Shown here piece after piece: positions 29,199 to 38,519 of a DNA stretch of 64,000 bases. The DNA lies in the NCBI RefSeq assembly GCF_021310995.1, contig NZ_CP054150.1, positions 558,001 to 622,000 on the forward strand, written 5' to 3'. This DNA comes from Agrobacterium vaccinii (GTDB lineage: Bacteria; Pseudomonadota; Alphaproteobacteria; Rhizobiales; Rhizobiaceae). The notes beneath the pieces were generated by a model. That model searched no databases. It saw only the letters and a program-made list of their open reading frames with translations, and had not been told where the DNA came from. The position numbers and the translations under genes were made by a program. Positions within the stretch are counted from its first letter, which is position 1. The number at the start of each line of letters is the position of its first letter.

Positions 29199-29585
29199 AT
29201 GACGCAGGACAATGAGGCGCTTTATCCGCCCGTGGACCCGGTCAAGGTCGGGCTGCGGGGCTGTTGCCCGCGTTGCGGCCACGGCAGGCTGTTTGCCGGA
29301 TTTCTGACGTTGAAACCCAAATGCAGCGCCTGCGGTCTGGATTATGCCTTTGCCGATGCGGGCGAGGGGCCAGCCGTTTTCGTCATGCTCATCGTCGGTT
29401 TCCTCATCATCGGTCTGGCGCTGTGGTTCGATGCTCGGTTTGCGCCACCGGTCTGGCTGCACGCCTTGATATGGATACCCACAGCGATCATCCTCTCGCT
29501 CGTTCTGCTCAAGAAAATGAAGGGCATCATGATTGCCCTGCAATATCGCACCAAGGCCAGTGAAGGCAGGATCGATCGTGACTGA
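29199..29585 (+). CDS. DUF983 family membrane protein
   Basis: This 128-residue protein has a short N-terminal zinc-ribbon-like part with two Cys pairs (GCCPRCGHGRLF and PKCSACGLDY) followed by two membrane helices (about 59-77 and 85-104). DUF983 genes very often sit inside alphaproteobacterial oxidase clusters between ctaE and surf1, as here, so a role in oxidase biogenesis is likely but not established. Its stop overlaps the GTG of surf1. Confidence 0.9.
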   Translation: MTQDNEALYPPVDPVKVGLRGCCPRCGHGRLFAGFLTLKPKCSACGLDYAFADAGEGPAVFVMLIVGFLIIGLALWFDARFAPPVWLHALIWIPTAIILSLVLLKKMKGIMIALQYRTKASEGRIDRD

Positions 29586-30330
29586 CAGTGCATCTCTTAA
29601 ACCGCGACAGCGCAGCTTCTGGTTTGCAGCACCGCTCATCCTGCTGGCCATGATCATTCTCGTGTCGCTGGGTACCTGGCAGGTGAAGCGGATGTACTGG
29701 AAAGAGGCGCTTCTGGCCGACATCCAGCAACGCATCCACGCAGCCCCCGTGCCGCTTTCGGATATCGAGGCGATGGCCAAGAGCGGTGGCGATATCGAGT
29801 ATCGCACCGTGGCGCTCACCGGCACGTTCGATCACGCCCACGAACAACACTTCTTCGCGACGTTTCAGGGCCAGACCGGCTATTACATCTATACGCCACT
29901 GAAACTTGAGGATGGCAGATCGATTTTCGTCAATCGTGGCTTCGTGCCATACGACATGAAGGAACCTGCCAAGCGTATGGCAGGCGAGGTTGCGGGTGTG
30001 GTGTCGATACAAGGTCTTGCCCGCGCCCGGCTTAACGCCAAACCATCGAGCCTGCTGCCGGAAAACGATCTGAACAAAAACATCTATTACTGGAAAGACC
30101 TCACCGCGATGACCGGCGCGGCAGGGCTTGAAAGCGAAAATGTCCTGCCGTTTTTCGTGGATACCAACGATGCATCCAACCCCGGCGGTTGGCCGAAGGG
30201 CGGTGTCACGCTGATCGATCTGCCGAATAATCACCTTCAATATGCGATAACTTGGTACGGATTGGCGCTCGCCCTTGTCATCGTGGTCGGTTTTGCCTAT
30301 GTCCGGGGTTCAAGAAAAGCGACGGACTGA
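29578..30330 (+). CDS. SURF1 family cytochrome oxidase biogenesis protein
   Basis: This is an assembly factor implicated in haem a insertion into subunit I. It has 250 residues with one helix near each end (about 15-33 and 225-243) and a periplasmic loop between. Signatures are [13 protein letters not shown] near the first helix, [21 protein letters not shown] in the middle, and [15 protein letters not shown] before the last helix. The start is a GTG overlapping the DUF983 frame by 8 bp. ispH follows after 26 bp. Confidence 0.95.
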   Translation: MTDSASLKPRQRSFWFAAPLILLAMIILVSLGTWQVKRMYWKEALLADIQQRIHAAPVPLSDIEAMAKSGGDIEYRTVALTGTFDHAHEQHFFATFQGQTGYYIYTPLKLEDGRSIFVNRGFVPYDMKEPAKRMAGEVAGVVSIQGLARARLNAKPSSLLPENDLNKNIYYWKDLTAMTGAAGLESENVLPFFVDTNDASNPGGWPKGGVTLIDLPNNHLQYAITWYGLALALVIVVGFAYVRGSRKATD

Positions 30331-30356
30331 AAGCTCGGGAGGCAGAAGGAGAAGGA

Positions 30357-31403
30357 ATGAATATTGCCGTTTCCAAACCGCCTCTGACGATCAGGCTCTG
30401 TGGCCCGCGCGGCTTCTGTGCTGGTGTCGACCGTGCCATCCAGATCGTCGTTCTGGCGCTGAAAGCCTATGGCGCACCCGTTTATGTCCGCCATGAAATC
30501 GTTCACAACCGCTATGTCGTTGAAGGTCTCGAGGCCAAAGGCGCGATTTTCGTTGAGGAACTGAACGAAATTCCGCCGGAGCATCGCCAGCAGCCGGTGG
30601 TGTTTTCCGCCCATGGCGTTCCCAAATCCGTGCCTGAGGATGCGCAGGCCAGAAACCTGTTCTACCTCGATGCGACGTGCCCGCTGGTGTCGAAGGTCCA
30701 CAAGCAGGCCATGCGCCACCAGCGCCTCGGCCGCCATGTCATCCTCATCGGTCATGCCGGTCACCCGGAGGTCATCGGCACCATGGGGCAACTGCCGGAA
30801 GGCTCTGTCTCGCTGGTCGAAACCATCGAGGATGCCGCGCGCTATCAGCCCGCGGACACACAAAATCTCGGCTTCGTCACCCAGACGACTCTGTCCGTGG
30901 ATGACACGGCAGGCGTGATCGCCAAGCTGCAGGAACGGTTTCCTGCCATGCAGGCACCTGCCGCAGACAGCATCTGCTACGCCACCACCAACCGTCAGGA
31001 TGCGGTCAAGCAGGCGGCCCCCGGTTGCGACCTGTTCATCGTCGTCGGCGCGCCCAACTCCTCCAATTCCAAGCGGCTCGTGGAAGTGGCATTGCGCGCA
31101 GGCGCAAAACGCTCCGTGCTGGTGCAACGTGCCGCCGAAATCGACTGGAACGAGGTCGGTGATGTGGAGACCGTTGGCCTGTCTGCCGGTGCGTCCGCGC
31201 CCGAGGTCATCGTGGATGAGATCATCCAGGCCTTCAAGGCGCGCTACGACACCAAGCTCGACCTGGCCGTGACGGTCGAGGAAACAGAGCATTTCCTCGT
31301 CAATCGCGAATTGCGCGAGATCGAGCTGACGGTGCAGGACATGGCGTTCGTCAACGGTAGCGCGAGCGACGCTCTGCCTGCCAAACTCGCCAAGCCCCTC
31401 TGA
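30357..31403 (+). CDS. ispH: 4-hydroxy-3-methylbut-2-enyl diphosphate reductase
   Basis: This iron-sulfur enzyme makes isopentenyl and dimethylallyl diphosphate in the last MEP-pathway step. It has 348 residues from [10 protein letters not shown], with GGAGAAGG upstream. Cluster ligands are Cys21 ([10 protein letters not shown]), Cys108 ([11 protein letters not shown]) and Cys207 ([11 protein letters not shown]). Substrate-binding blocks include [22 protein letters not shown] and the serine-rich NSSNSKRL. dxs of the same pathway is at 1807-3729. Confidence 0.97.
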   Translation: MNIAVSKPPLTIRLCGPRGFCAGVDRAIQIVVLALKAYGAPVYVRHEIVHNRYVVEGLEAKGAIFVEELNEIPPEHRQQPVVFSAHGVPKSVPEDAQARNLFYLDATCPLVSKVHKQAMRHQRLGRHVILIGHAGHPEVIGTMGQLPEGSVSLVETIEDAARYQPADTQNLGFVTQTTLSVDDTAGVIAKLQERFPAMQAPAADSICYATTNRQDAVKQAAPGCDLFIVVGAPNSSNSKRLVEVALRAGAKRSVLVQRAAEIDWNEVGDVETVGLSAGASAPEVIVDEIIQAFKARYDTKLDLAVTVEETEHFLVNRELREIELTVQDMAFVNGSASDALPAKLAKPL

Positions 31404-31456
31404 TCGCTAGCGAAAAATTTACGTCCCGACCCTTCTTCCGCTTAAGAGATTGAAAA

Positions 31457-32425
31457 TTGGCAGTTTACACGGATATCAGCGAAGACGATCTGCGGCAGTT
31501 TCTCGGACAATATGATGTCGGTGAGCTGACATCCTATAAGGGCATTGCCGAGGGCGTGGAAAACACCAATTTTCTGCTGCACACGACAAAAGAACCGCTG
31601 ATCCTGACGCTTTATGAAAAGCGGGTGGAAAAGTCGGACCTGCCATTCTTTCTGGGCCTGAAGCAGCATCTGTTCGCAAATGGCCTGTCGTGCCCTCTGC
31701 CCCTGCCGCGCCACGATGGCGAACTTCTGGGTGAACTTTCGGGCCGTCCCGCCGCACTGATCTCGTTTCTGGAAGGTATGTGGTTGCGCAAACCCGAGGC
31801 GCGTCATTGCCGTGAAGTGGGTAAGGCGCTCGCCGCCATGCATCTCGCCGGTGAAGGTTTTGAACTGACGCGCCCCAATGCGCTATCGGTGGAAGGCTGG
31901 AAGGTCTTGTGGGAAAAATCCGCTGATCGGGCCGACGAGGTCGAGGCCGGTTTGCAGAGCGAAATTCCCGCCGACATCGATTTCCTCAGCACCCACTGGC
32001 CGAAGGACCTGCCATCGGGCGTCATCCATGCCGATCTGTTTCAGGACAATGTCTTCTTTCTCGGAGATGAACTGTCCGGCCTGATCGACTTCTATTTCGC
32101 CTGCAATGATCTGCTGGCCTACGATGTTTCCATCTGCCTCAACGCATGGTGCTTCGAGAAAGACGGGTCTTATAACGTCACGAAGGGCAAGGCGCTGCTG
32201 GAGGGTTACCAGTCTGTGCGGCCTATGAGTGCGGCTGAACTGGATGCGTTGCCGCTTCTGGCGCGCGGCTCTGCGCTGCGGTTTTTCCTGACACGCCTGT
32301 ATGACTGGCTGACGACGCCGGAAAGCGCGCTGGTGGTCAAGAAAGACCCGCTGGAGTATCTGCGCAAGCTTCGATTCCACCGCGCGGTTTCCAACGTGGC
32401 GGAATACGGGCTGGCAGTCGCATGA
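31457..32425 (+). CDS. thrB: Homoserine kinase (ThrB, kinase-like fold)
   Basis: This enzyme phosphorylates homoserine in threonine synthesis. It is the aminoglycoside-phosphotransferase-fold type of many alpha- and betaproteobacteria, not the GHMP type. The protein has 322 residues. It has the N-lobe [15 protein letters not shown], the catalytic loop [16 protein letters not shown] and the metal site [15 protein letters not shown]. It starts at TTG with a modest purine-rich upstream site. It overlaps rnhA by 4 bp. thrC, the next step, lies at 44863-46263. Confidence 0.95.
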   Translation: MAVYTDISEDDLRQFLGQYDVGELTSYKGIAEGVENTNFLLHTTKEPLILTLYEKRVEKSDLPFFLGLKQHLFANGLSCPLPLPRHDGELLGELSGRPAALISFLEGMWLRKPEARHCREVGKALAAMHLAGEGFELTRPNALSVEGWKVLWEKSADRADEVEAGLQSEIPADIDFLSTHWPKDLPSGVIHADLFQDNVFFLGDELSGLIDFYFACNDLLAYDVSICLNAWCFEKDGSYNVTKGKALLEGYQSVRPMSAAELDALPLLARGSALRFFLTRLYDWLTTPESALVVKKDPLEYLRKLRFHRAVSNVAEYGLAVA

Positions 32426-32862
32426 AGCATGTCGAAATTTACACCGATGGTGCCTGCTCGGGTAATCCGGGTCCGGGCGGCTGGGGCGCGGTGCTGCGCT
32501 ATGGCGAGACGGAAAAAGAACTGTTCGGCGGTGAGGCCGATACCACCAACAACCGCATGGAGCTGATGGCAGCGATACAGTCGCTGAACGCGCTGAAAGC
32601 GGCTTGCGAGGTCGATCTTTACACCGACAGTGCCTATGTGAAGGACGGTATCACCAAGTGGATTTTCGGCTGGAAGAAAAAGGGCTGGAAAACCGCCGAT
32701 AACAAGCCGGTCAAGAATGTCGAGCTTTGGCAGGCGCTAGAATTGGCACGTGAGCGACACAAGGTAACGCTGCACTGGGTCAAGGGCCATGCTGGTCACC
32801 CGGAAAACGAACGTGCCGACGAACTTGCCCGAAAGGGCATGGAGCCATTCAAACGGCGGTAA
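32422..32862 (+). CDS. rnhA: Ribonuclease HI
   Basis: This enzyme cleaves the RNA strand of RNA-DNA hybrids during replication and R-loop removal. The protein has 146 residues. The catalytic carboxylates are all present: Asp9 ([14 protein letters not shown]), Glu47 (RMELMAAI), Asp69 (YTDSAYV) and Asp133 (ERADELA), with His123 in the flexible loop ([10 protein letters not shown]). The ATG overlaps the thrB stop by 4 bp, so it is translationally coupled to thrB. Confidence 0.97.
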   Translation: MKHVEIYTDGACSGNPGPGGWGAVLRYGETEKELFGGEADTTNNRMELMAAIQSLNALKAACEVDLYTDSAYVKDGITKWIFGWKKKGWKTADNKPVKNVELWQALELARERHKVTLHWVKGHAGHPENERADELARKGMEPFKRR

Positions 32863-32951
32863 CAGACAGGTGCTTTACTGGGGTTGCAGATCGCGCCCGC
32901 AAGGCTATCTATCGCTGATCATAATAAGAAATAAAGCAGAGAGGGACCCCG

Positions 32952-33260
32952 ATGATTTCACATTGCGTATTTGTGCGCTTCAAATCCGCCGTTGCCAGTT
33001 CGGAAAAGCAGGCGATCTATGAAGCGATCACTGCGCTGAAAGACGTCATTCCCGGCATTATCGACGTCAAATTCGGGCAGAACGTTTCGTCTGAGGGGCT
33101 GAACGGCGGCTTTCTGGATGGTTTCATCGTAACGCTCGACAGTGTTGAAGCCCGCGACGAATATCTGGCACATCCGCAGCATATCGATGTGGGCGAGCGC
33201 TTGATCGGCTTGACGGATGGCGGCGCTGCCGGGCTGCTGGTCTTCGATATGGCCATCTGA
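32952..33260 (+). CDS. Dabb (stress-responsive A/B barrel) domain protein
   Basis: This 102-residue single-domain protein of the dimeric alpha+beta barrel class has the pattern ISHCVFVRFKS, a helix, VIPGIIDVKFGQNVS, and the DEYLAHPQHIDVGERL helix. Relatives include stress-induced plant proteins and small-molecule enzymes; the function here is unknown. The ATG has GAGAGGG upstream. It lies 89 bp after rnhA and is convergent with the zinc-type ABC genes. Confidence 0.88.
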   Translation: MISHCVFVRFKSAVASSEKQAIYEAITALKDVIPGIIDVKFGQNVSSEGLNGGFLDGFIVTLDSVEARDEYLAHPQHIDVGERLIGLTDGGAAGLLVFDMAI

Positions 33261-33267
33261 TCGAGAC

Positions 33268-33290
33268 TTGCGGCGGGTGGCCCGCCGCAA
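33268..33290. terminator. Bidirectional hairpin between Dabb and zinc transporter genes
   Basis: There is a perfect 10-bp GC-rich stem (33268-33277 with 33281-33290) with a TGG loop between convergent stop codons. There is no clear U-run, so termination may be weak. Confidence 0.6.
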
Positions 33291-33303
33291 CTCAAACCGC
33301 TGG

Positions 33304-34203
33304 TCAGCTGGATTTGTTGATGGCAGCGGCAATCTGCTCGACATTGTAACGGAACATCTTTTCGTAAGTCGAGGCAGGGCCCTTCGCCTTGGAGAGTGAT
33401 TCCACGTAGAGTTCACCGCCCGGCTCGGCCCCCGTTGCCTTTGCCACCTGCTTCACCAGGCGCGGATCGTTCGAATTCTCGAAGAAGTACGTCTTCACAT
33501 GCTCGGCCTTGATCTGCTCGATCAGCTTGGCAACATCGCCCGCAGACGCTTCGGTTTCCGTCGAAACGCCGAGCGGCGACAGGAACGTCACCTTGTATTC
33601 GCGCCCGAAATAGCCGAACGCATCGTGGCTGGTCAGCACCTTGCGGCGATCTTCCGGGATGGCATCGAATTTCGTATGGGCATAGGCATCCAGTTTGTCC
33701 AGCGTCTTGAGGTAGGCCTGTGCATTGGCCTTGAAGTCCTGGGCGTCCGACGGATCTGCGGCTGAAAGCGCGGTCTCGATGTTTTCCACCCAGACTTTCA
33801 CATTGACCGGGCTGTTCCACACATGCGGATCGGTCACCGTCTTCCCGTCCTCATCCATCTCGCGGGTCTTGATGCCTTGCGAAACCGTCACCGGCGTTCC
33901 CTTGTAACCGGAGGCGGAAATCAGGCGGTCCATCCAGCCTTCCAGCCCCAGGCCGCTGACGAAAACCACGTCTGCCGCCTTCAGGCTTTTGGCATCGGCG
34001 GGCGATGGCTCGAATTCATGCGGGTCGCCGTCAGGCTTGACGAGACTGGTGACGGTCACATCGTTGCCGCCCACCTGCTTGACCACATCGGCCAGCACGG
34101 TGAAAGACGCGACGGCCTTCAGTTCCGCAGCGGATGCGGGCGAGGCATAGGCCATGAGGGCGGGTAGTGCAGCAGTCGTCAGGAGTAGAGTTCGCGATAG
34201 CAT
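33304..34203 (-). CDS. Zinc/manganese-type ABC transporter substrate-binding protein
   Basis: This periplasmic cluster A-I metal receptor has 299 residues. After a signal peptide (ending PASAAELKAV) come the metal-site histidines in DPHEFEPSP and DPHVWNSP, a third His in LTSHDAFGYF and an acidic ligand region near FFENSNDPRL. The His-rich loop of classical ZnuA is absent; the short loop EMDEDGKTVTDPHVW recalls AztC-type receptors. Zinc is favoured because the operon starts behind Zur-like palindromes. I used the ATG at 34203 with GGAG eight bases upstream. It is last in the run micro-ORF > ATPase > permease > receptor. Confidence 0.9.
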   Translation of the reverse strand: MLSRTLLLTTAALPALMAYASPASAAELKAVASFTVLADVVKQVGGNDVTVTSLVKPDGDPHEFEPSPADAKSLKAADVVFVSGLGLEGWMDRLISASGYKGTPVTVSQGIKTREMDEDGKTVTDPHVWNSPVNVKVWVENIETALSAADPSDAQDFKANAQAYLKTLDKLDAYAHTKFDAIPEDRRKVLTSHDAFGYFGREYKVTFLSPLGVSTETEASAGDVAKLIEQIKAEHVKTYFFENSNDPRLVKQVAKATGAEPGGELYVESLSKAKGPASTYEKMFRYNVEQIAAAINKSS

Positions 34204-34219
34204 TGGCAAGTCTCCAGAT

Positions 34220-35092
34220 TTAGCCCTTCAAATGTGGGCGGGTGAAATAACGACCGGCCAGTCCCGCAGGGGCGGCCAGAATGGAAAGCCCGTATAGGCA
34301 GGTTGCTGCCATGATGATGGTCGGGCCGGAGGCGAGCTCGAAATGGTAGGACACCACAAGCCCGAGATAGCCGGAAAGCGCGGCGCTGAGCGCTGCGACG
34401 ATGAGCATGGATGGCAGGCTGCGGGTCCACAATTGCGCGATGGCCGCAGGCAGCATCATGAGCCCCACCGCCATCAAGGTGCCAAGTGCCTGAAAGCTCG
34501 CGACCAGATTGATGACGACCAGCACCAGAAAAATGACGTGATAGGCAGGCCCACGCCCACCCACGGCTCGCAGAAATCCAGGATCGAAACATTCCGTCAC
34601 CAGTGGGCGGTAGATGAAGGCGAGAGCGACAAGAGTGAGGGAAGTGATTGCGCCGATCTGGTAAAGGGCCGGTGCGTCTATCGCCAGAATGGTGCCGAAC
34701 AGCACATGCAGAAGATCGACATTGGAACCGCGCAGGGACACGATCAGCACGCCCAGCGCCAGCGACGCCAGATAGAAGCTCGCAAAACTCGCATCCTCCT
34801 GCAACGGCGTGATGCGGCTGACGATGCCCGAGAGAAGGGCGACGGACAGCCCGGCAATCAGACCGCCAAAACCCATGGCTGTCAGCGAAAGTGACCCGGC
34901 GACGAGATAGCCGATGGCAGCGCCCGGCAGGATGGCATGGCTCAGCGCATCTCCCATCAGGCTCATGCGACGCAGCATCAGAAACACGCCGATGGGACTT
35001 GCGCCCACTGCCAAACAGAAGCAGGCAACGAGTGCCCGGCGCATGAAGCCATAATCCTGAAACGGTGCGAGGAAAATATCATAGACCGTCAT
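34220..35092 (-). CDS. Zinc-type ABC transporter permease
   Basis: This inner-membrane permease of the ABC-3 family has 290 residues and eight or so hydrophobic helices. The family motif LMGDALSHAILPGAAIGYL near residue 50 is the coupling region. FQALGTLMAVGLMMLPAAIA further on is also typical of Zn/Mn permeases. It overlaps the ATPase gene by 4 bp at its start, so the subunits are translationally coupled; the receptor gene follows after 16 bp. Confidence 0.95.
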   Translation of the reverse strand: MTVYDIFLAPFQDYGFMRRALVACFCLAVGASPIGVFLMLRRMSLMGDALSHAILPGAAIGYLVAGSLSLTAMGFGGLIAGLSVALLSGIVSRITPLQEDASFASFYLASLALGVLIVSLRGSNVDLLHVLFGTILAIDAPALYQIGAITSLTLVALAFIYRPLVTECFDPGFLRAVGGRGPAYHVIFLVLVVINLVASFQALGTLMAVGLMMLPAAIAQLWTRSLPSMLIVAALSAALSGYLGLVVSYHFELASGPTIIMAATCLYGLSILAAPAGLAGRYFTRPHLKG

Positions 35093-35832
35093 GCTGCTGG
35101 CTCACAGACATCGCTGTTGTCGTCCCAGCGTTCCGCCATGATGCGGGCGCGCATCAGATTGACGGGCGACATCACTTGTTGCGTCGGCCCCCACGCAATC
35201 AGTTCTCGGGCCATCAACAGCGTCTCGGGAAAATAGGCGCGCACTTGATCGAAGTCATGCAGCACGGCAATGACCGTGCGTCCCTCGCCATGCCAGCGAC
35301 CAACGATGTCCAGAAGGTCACGGGTTGTGCGGGCGTCGATTGCGGTAAAGGGCTCGTCCAGTAGGATGAGGCTGGCATCCTGCATCAACAGGCGGGCAAA
35401 CAGCACGCGCTGGAACTGGCCGGCGGAAAGCGCCCCGACGGATCGGTGCTCGAAGCCCGCAAGACCGACGATGGCAAGAGCCTCCTCGGCACGCGCCTGC
35501 TGCTTTTTGCCGATGGAGCCGAAGGCTCCGGCGGTTTTCCATGTGCCCAGAAGCACGGTTTCGAGAACCGAAATCGGAAAACGCCTGTTGATATCGGCTG
35601 CTTGCGGCAGATAGCCGAAGTCGGCGCGCTCAAGAGCGTGGGTGATTCTGCCTTCTGACACCTTGAGGTCGCCGATAATCGCCTTCAGCAGCGTGGACTT
35701 GCCCGCCCCATTCGGCCCGGCAATCGCCGTCAGGCTGCCCCGGTCAAAACTCCCGGAGAGGTGATGCACCGCCGGATGCCGGTCATAGGCCACGGTCAGA
35801 TTGTCGATCGACAGAACCGCCGCGCCGCTCAT
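35089..35832 (-). CDS. Zinc-type ABC transporter ATPase
   Basis: This is the nucleotide-binding subunit, 247 residues. Walker A is AGPNGAGKSTLL, the Q-loop is YLPQAADI, the signature is a variant ALSAGQFQRVLFARLL, Walker B is LILLDEPFTAID and the switch His is in AVLHDFDQV. The variant LSAGQ signature is common in this metal-transport group. Its ATG overlaps the stop of a 40-codon membrane micro-ORF by 4 bp. Confidence 0.95.
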   Translation of the reverse strand: MSGAAVLSIDNLTVAYDRHPAVHHLSGSFDRGSLTAIAGPNGAGKSTLLKAIIGDLKVSEGRITHALERADFGYLPQAADINRRFPISVLETVLLGTWKTAGAFGSIGKKQQARAEEALAIVGLAGFEHRSVGALSAGQFQRVLFARLLMQDASLILLDEPFTAIDARTTRDLLDIVGRWHGEGRTVIAVLHDFDQVRAYFPETLLMARELIAWGPTQQVMSPVNLMRARIMAERWDDNSDVCEPAA

Positions 35833-35951
35833 GACAGCAACGCCGCCCAGTGGATGGCAAGCCAGAGCGGAAGGAGAATGACAAGGGCGAGGATAAGGCG
35901 GGTCATGGCAGACTGTCGCAACAGGTGCCGTGGAGAGAGATGATGCAGCAT
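35829..35951 (-). CDS. Possible 40-residue membrane micro-protein leading the zinc transporter operon
   Basis: A short frame reads MLHHLSPRHLLRQSAMTRLI and continues as a hydrophobic helix (LALVILLPLWLAIHWAALLS) to a TGA that overlaps the ATPase ATG (ATGA). An internal ATG at 35906 would give a 25-residue version that is almost only the helix. The coding evidence is position, coupling geometry and hydrophobicity; there is no strong ribosome site and no family I recognise. Its first codon lies only 12 bases from the Zur-like palindromes. Confidence 0.5.
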   Translation of the reverse strand: MLHHLSPRHLLRQSAMTRLILALVILLPLWLAIHWAALLS

Positions 35952-35963
35952 GGAATGCTCACA

Positions 35964-36001
35964 ATAATGTTATAGCATTACTGTAATGATATAACGATTA
36001 C
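35964..36001 (-). promoter_or_regulatory. Tandem Zur-like operators of the zinc transporter operon
   Basis: Site 1 (35964-35981), ATAATGTTATAGCATTAC, matches 15 of 18 positions of the Zur consensus I recall for the Agrobacterium group (GTAATGTAATAACATTAC). Site 2 (35983-36001) is GTAATGATATAACGATTAC, a GTAAT/ATTAC palindrome with one extra central base. The two are separated by one base. They support zinc-responsive repression and a zinc substrate. Confidence 0.75.
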
Positions 36002-36122
36002 GGCGAAAGCATGACGTGTGTGTTGGGGATAACGGTAGACAGCACGCTAAGCGCGCGATGACTGGAATATGGGTGAGTGACCAGCCAGACCCATGACAGC
36101 AGCCGGTTCTGATCATCGCTTT

Positions 36123-36234
36123 CGTCATTCCGGCCTTGAGCCTTGACACCAGCGATCTCAGTTGGTCAGGTCGAAAGAGTCTTCCAACCCAAGGACTTGG
36201 GTTGGCTGGACCCCGGCTCAAGGCCGGGGTGACG
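36123..36234. repeat. Intergenic palindromic mosaic repeat (RIME-like), copy B
   Basis: This 112-bp element has terminal CGTCA...TGACG and internal dyads CCAACCCAAG/CTTGGGTTGG and CCCCGGC/GCCGGGG. It shares CCCAAGGACTTGGG and TGGCTGGA exactly with copy A at 9408. It lies between the 3' end of the peroxiredoxin gene and the zinc operon's control region. Confidence 0.8.
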
Positions 36235-36248
36235 GCGTCAGTAGACGC

Positions 36249-36734
36249 TTAAAGCTGCTCGATCATAGTCGCGGCAGACGACACTGTGGCCTGGCCGGGA
36301 TTGTCTTCGACATTCAGAGACTTAATCACGCCGTCTTCCACCAGCATGGAGTAGCGCTTGGAGCGCACGCCGAGGCTTCCGGCGGAGAGATCGGCATCGA
36401 GGCCAAGCGCCTTGGTGAATGATGCGTCCCAGTCTGCGAGGAAGTGGATTTTGCCCTGGCCACCTGATGATTGCGCCCATGCACCCATGACGTGCCAGTC
36501 ATTGACCGAAACAACGGCAATATCGTCCACGCCACGCGCGAGGATCGTATCGCGGTTTTCGAGGTAGCCGGGCAGGTGGTTGAGCGAGCAGGTGGGGGTG
36601 AACGCGCCGGGAACGGCGAAGACAACGACCTTCTTGCCTGCAAACAGGGCGTCCGTGGTGGTGTCCACCGGGCCGTCTGCCGTCTTTTCCTTGAAGGTCG
36701 CGGATGGAAGTTTATCGCCGATCTTGATGGTCAT
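36249..36734 (-). CDS. Peroxiredoxin, Prx5 type
   Basis: This thiol peroxidase reduces hydrogen peroxide and organic hydroperoxides. The protein has 161 residues. The peroxidatic Cys49 sits in VPGAFTPTCSLNHLPGY, the Prx5 active-site block. No other cysteine occurs, so there is no internal resolving Cys and an external thiol (glutathione/glutaredoxin or thioredoxin) must complete the cycle. The conserved SKRYSMLVEDGVIKSLNVE is near the C-terminus. Confidence 0.95.
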   Translation of the reverse strand: MTIKIGDKLPSATFKEKTADGPVDTTTDALFAGKKVVVFAVPGAFTPTCSLNHLPGYLENRDTILARGVDDIAVVSVNDWHVMGAWAQSSGGQGKIHFLADWDASFTKALGLDADLSAGSLGVRSKRYSMLVEDGVIKSLNVEDNPGQATVSSAATMIEQL

Positions 36735-36812
36735 GCTGTCGCTCCTGTGGCAGTTTTCAGGGGCGACTATAGAGGACGAATTGCTGCCGTCGTCAATGAA
36801 ATCCGGTGTCTT

Positions 36813-37661
36813 TCACTGCGGAAAATCGAGCGGCGCTTCCATGACCTGTCCACCGGACTTGACCAGAATGGTCCAGTGCTGGCCGCGCGGGTTATAGGAT
36901 TTCGGCAGGCCCTTGATATTCATGTAGAAGGACAGCTTGCGCTTGTCGCGCACCATGTTCTGCGGCTCGAAATAGGCGTAACCGGAGGGGCCAGCGACGT
37001 AGATTTCCGTCTCCTTCGGCGCATTGTCCGGCAGACGAAGCTCTACGCCGAGCAGGGTTTTGTCGGGCGTGATGTGGAAATTCTGCACTTTGAAATCATC
37101 ATCCGGCGGCTGCGGCAGTGCGACTTTGGCGTTGGCGACAGCTTCGGTCTCTTCCGGTGTCGCCGGCTTGCCGTGGTCCTTGCGGATTTCGAAATTCGCC
37201 TCGAAGGGAATGCAGATATTGAGGCAGACGCCGATGAATGCCGTCAATCTCGCCTTGTCTTCATCCGACCCCGGTTGTGCTTGCAAAACGAAAGGCAGGC
37301 TGACGGGGGCGTCGTAGCCGATGTCGTTGATCTCGCCATTCTCGATGAGTTTCGGCACGGGAAACGCCAGCGACGTCAGGGTCGCGCCGCTTGTCGGATC
37401 AAGCGTGATCTTCGGCGGAATGCCTGCTTCGCCCGGTTCGCGCCAATAGGTAATCCAGCCCGGTTTGAGTTCGATCTGCAATACGGCCTCGATGCGACCG
37501 CTGGCGTCGGCGGGTTGGCTGACGACACGCATGCGCCCACCCTCGCTGGTTTCCCAGTCCGTCGTATCGGCATTGGCCGGGGCAGGGGAGAGTACGAATG
37601 GAAGCGCAAGGGCGAAGAATGGCAACGATGCGCGCAGAAAGAGAGAGAGCTTAGCGTTCAT
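36813..37661 (-). CDS. Exported protein with DsbD-like N-terminal thiol domain
   Basis: This 282-residue periplasmic protein has a signal peptide (cleavage near ANAD). The domain matches the N-terminal immunoglobulin-like part of DsbD/ScsB, with GWITYWREPGEAGIPP and a close Cys pair in GVCLNICIPFEANF that can exchange disulfides. It lacks the transmembrane and thioredoxin parts of full DsbD, so it would have to work with a separate membrane reductant carrier. It is divergent from yqgE. Confidence 0.88.
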   Translation of the reverse strand: MNAKLSLFLRASLPFFALALPFVLSPAPANADTTDWETSEGGRMRVVSQPADASGRIEAVLQIELKPGWITYWREPGEAGIPPKITLDPTSGATLTSLAFPVPKLIENGEINDIGYDAPVSLPFVLQAQPGSDEDKARLTAFIGVCLNICIPFEANFEIRKDHGKPATPEETEAVANAKVALPQPPDDDFKVQNFHITPDKTLLGVELRLPDNAPKETEIYVAGPSGYAYFEPQNMVRDKRKLSFYMNIKGLPKSYNPRGQHWTILVKSGGQVMEAPLDFPQ

Positions 37662-37819
37662 TCCCCCGGTCTAGCCTAACATCCGCTAGCGGGCCAGTTA
37701 CGATTTTGAGCCGGTTATCATTTTCGGTTGATTGATGGGCGACTATGCCGCATCCTTAACAAATGACCAACCCAATGCCGTAGCTGCTCACGCCAGCCTA
37801 TCGCAGACCGGAGGCTCCA

Positions 37820-38425
37820 GTGACCTTTTCGACCCTGATGGACAAGAGAGAACGCGGCTTTCTGGATGGCCATTTTCTCATCGCGATGCCGGGACTGGAG
37901 GGCGGGTCCTTCGAGCGTTCGGTGGTTTACATCTGCGCCCATTCCAGCGCTGGCGCTATGGGCTTTATCATCAACCGCCCGCAACAGATCACCTTTACCG
38001 ATGTGCTGCTGCACTTGAAGATGATGGATCAGAACGACGCCATCATGCTGCCGAACCGCACCCGCGAGTTCCCCATTCAGTGCGGCGGACCGGTGGAGTC
38101 CGGCAGGGGCTTCGTGCTGCATTCGGATGATTATAATGGCGACTCCAGCATTCCCGTCAGCGACGATATCTCGTTGACCTCGACGCTGGATATTGTGCGC
38201 GCCATTTCCAGCGGGCGCGGACCCGATAAGGCAACGATGCTGCTGGGCTATGCGGGTTGGGGGCCGGGGCAGCTCGAAGGCGAGATTGCCAGCAATGGCT
38301 GGCTCAATTGCCCCGCATCCGAGGAATTGATCTTCGACCGTATGCTGGACAATAAATACGAACGTGCCCTGGCGCTGATGGGGGTCGATCCGCGAATGCT
38401 GTCGGCAGAAGCGGGTCATGCTTAA
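37820..38425 (+). CDS. YqgE/AlgH family protein
   Basis: This 201-residue protein of the UPF0301 family is widely conserved and its biochemical function is unknown. Hallmarks are [20 protein letters not shown] near the N-terminus, [10 protein letters not shown], the [14 protein letters not shown] block and [14 protein letters not shown]. The start is a GTG with GGAGG five bases upstream; an ATG six codons in is possible. It is divergent from the DsbD-like gene. Confidence 0.94.
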   Translation: MTFSTLMDKRERGFLDGHFLIAMPGLEGGSFERSVVYICAHSSAGAMGFIINRPQQITFTDVLLHLKMMDQNDAIMLPNRTREFPIQCGGPVESGRGFVLHSDDYNGDSSIPVSDDISLTSTLDIVRAISSGRGPDKATMLLGYAGWGPGQLEGEIASNGWLNCPASEELIFDRMLDNKYERALALMGVDPRMLSAEAGHA

Positions 38426-38519
38426 GGGGCCAGAAATTTAGCGGAACCAAAATTTAATCCCGACGTTTTTATCCCGGTCGCCAGCGCCAAGTCTGGTTAA
38501 AAAACTAGGGAGAAACATC

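Noticed and set aside
33304..35832. Manganese (SitABC/MntABC) assignment of the metal ABC transporter
   Set aside because: Zur-like palindromes and not Mur-type sites lie upstream, so zinc is favoured; the receptor sequence alone does not decide.
36471..37679. 402-codon plus-strand frame opposite peroxiredoxin and the DsbD-like gene
   Set aside because: Both minus-strand genes carry recognisable active-site motifs; this frame has none.
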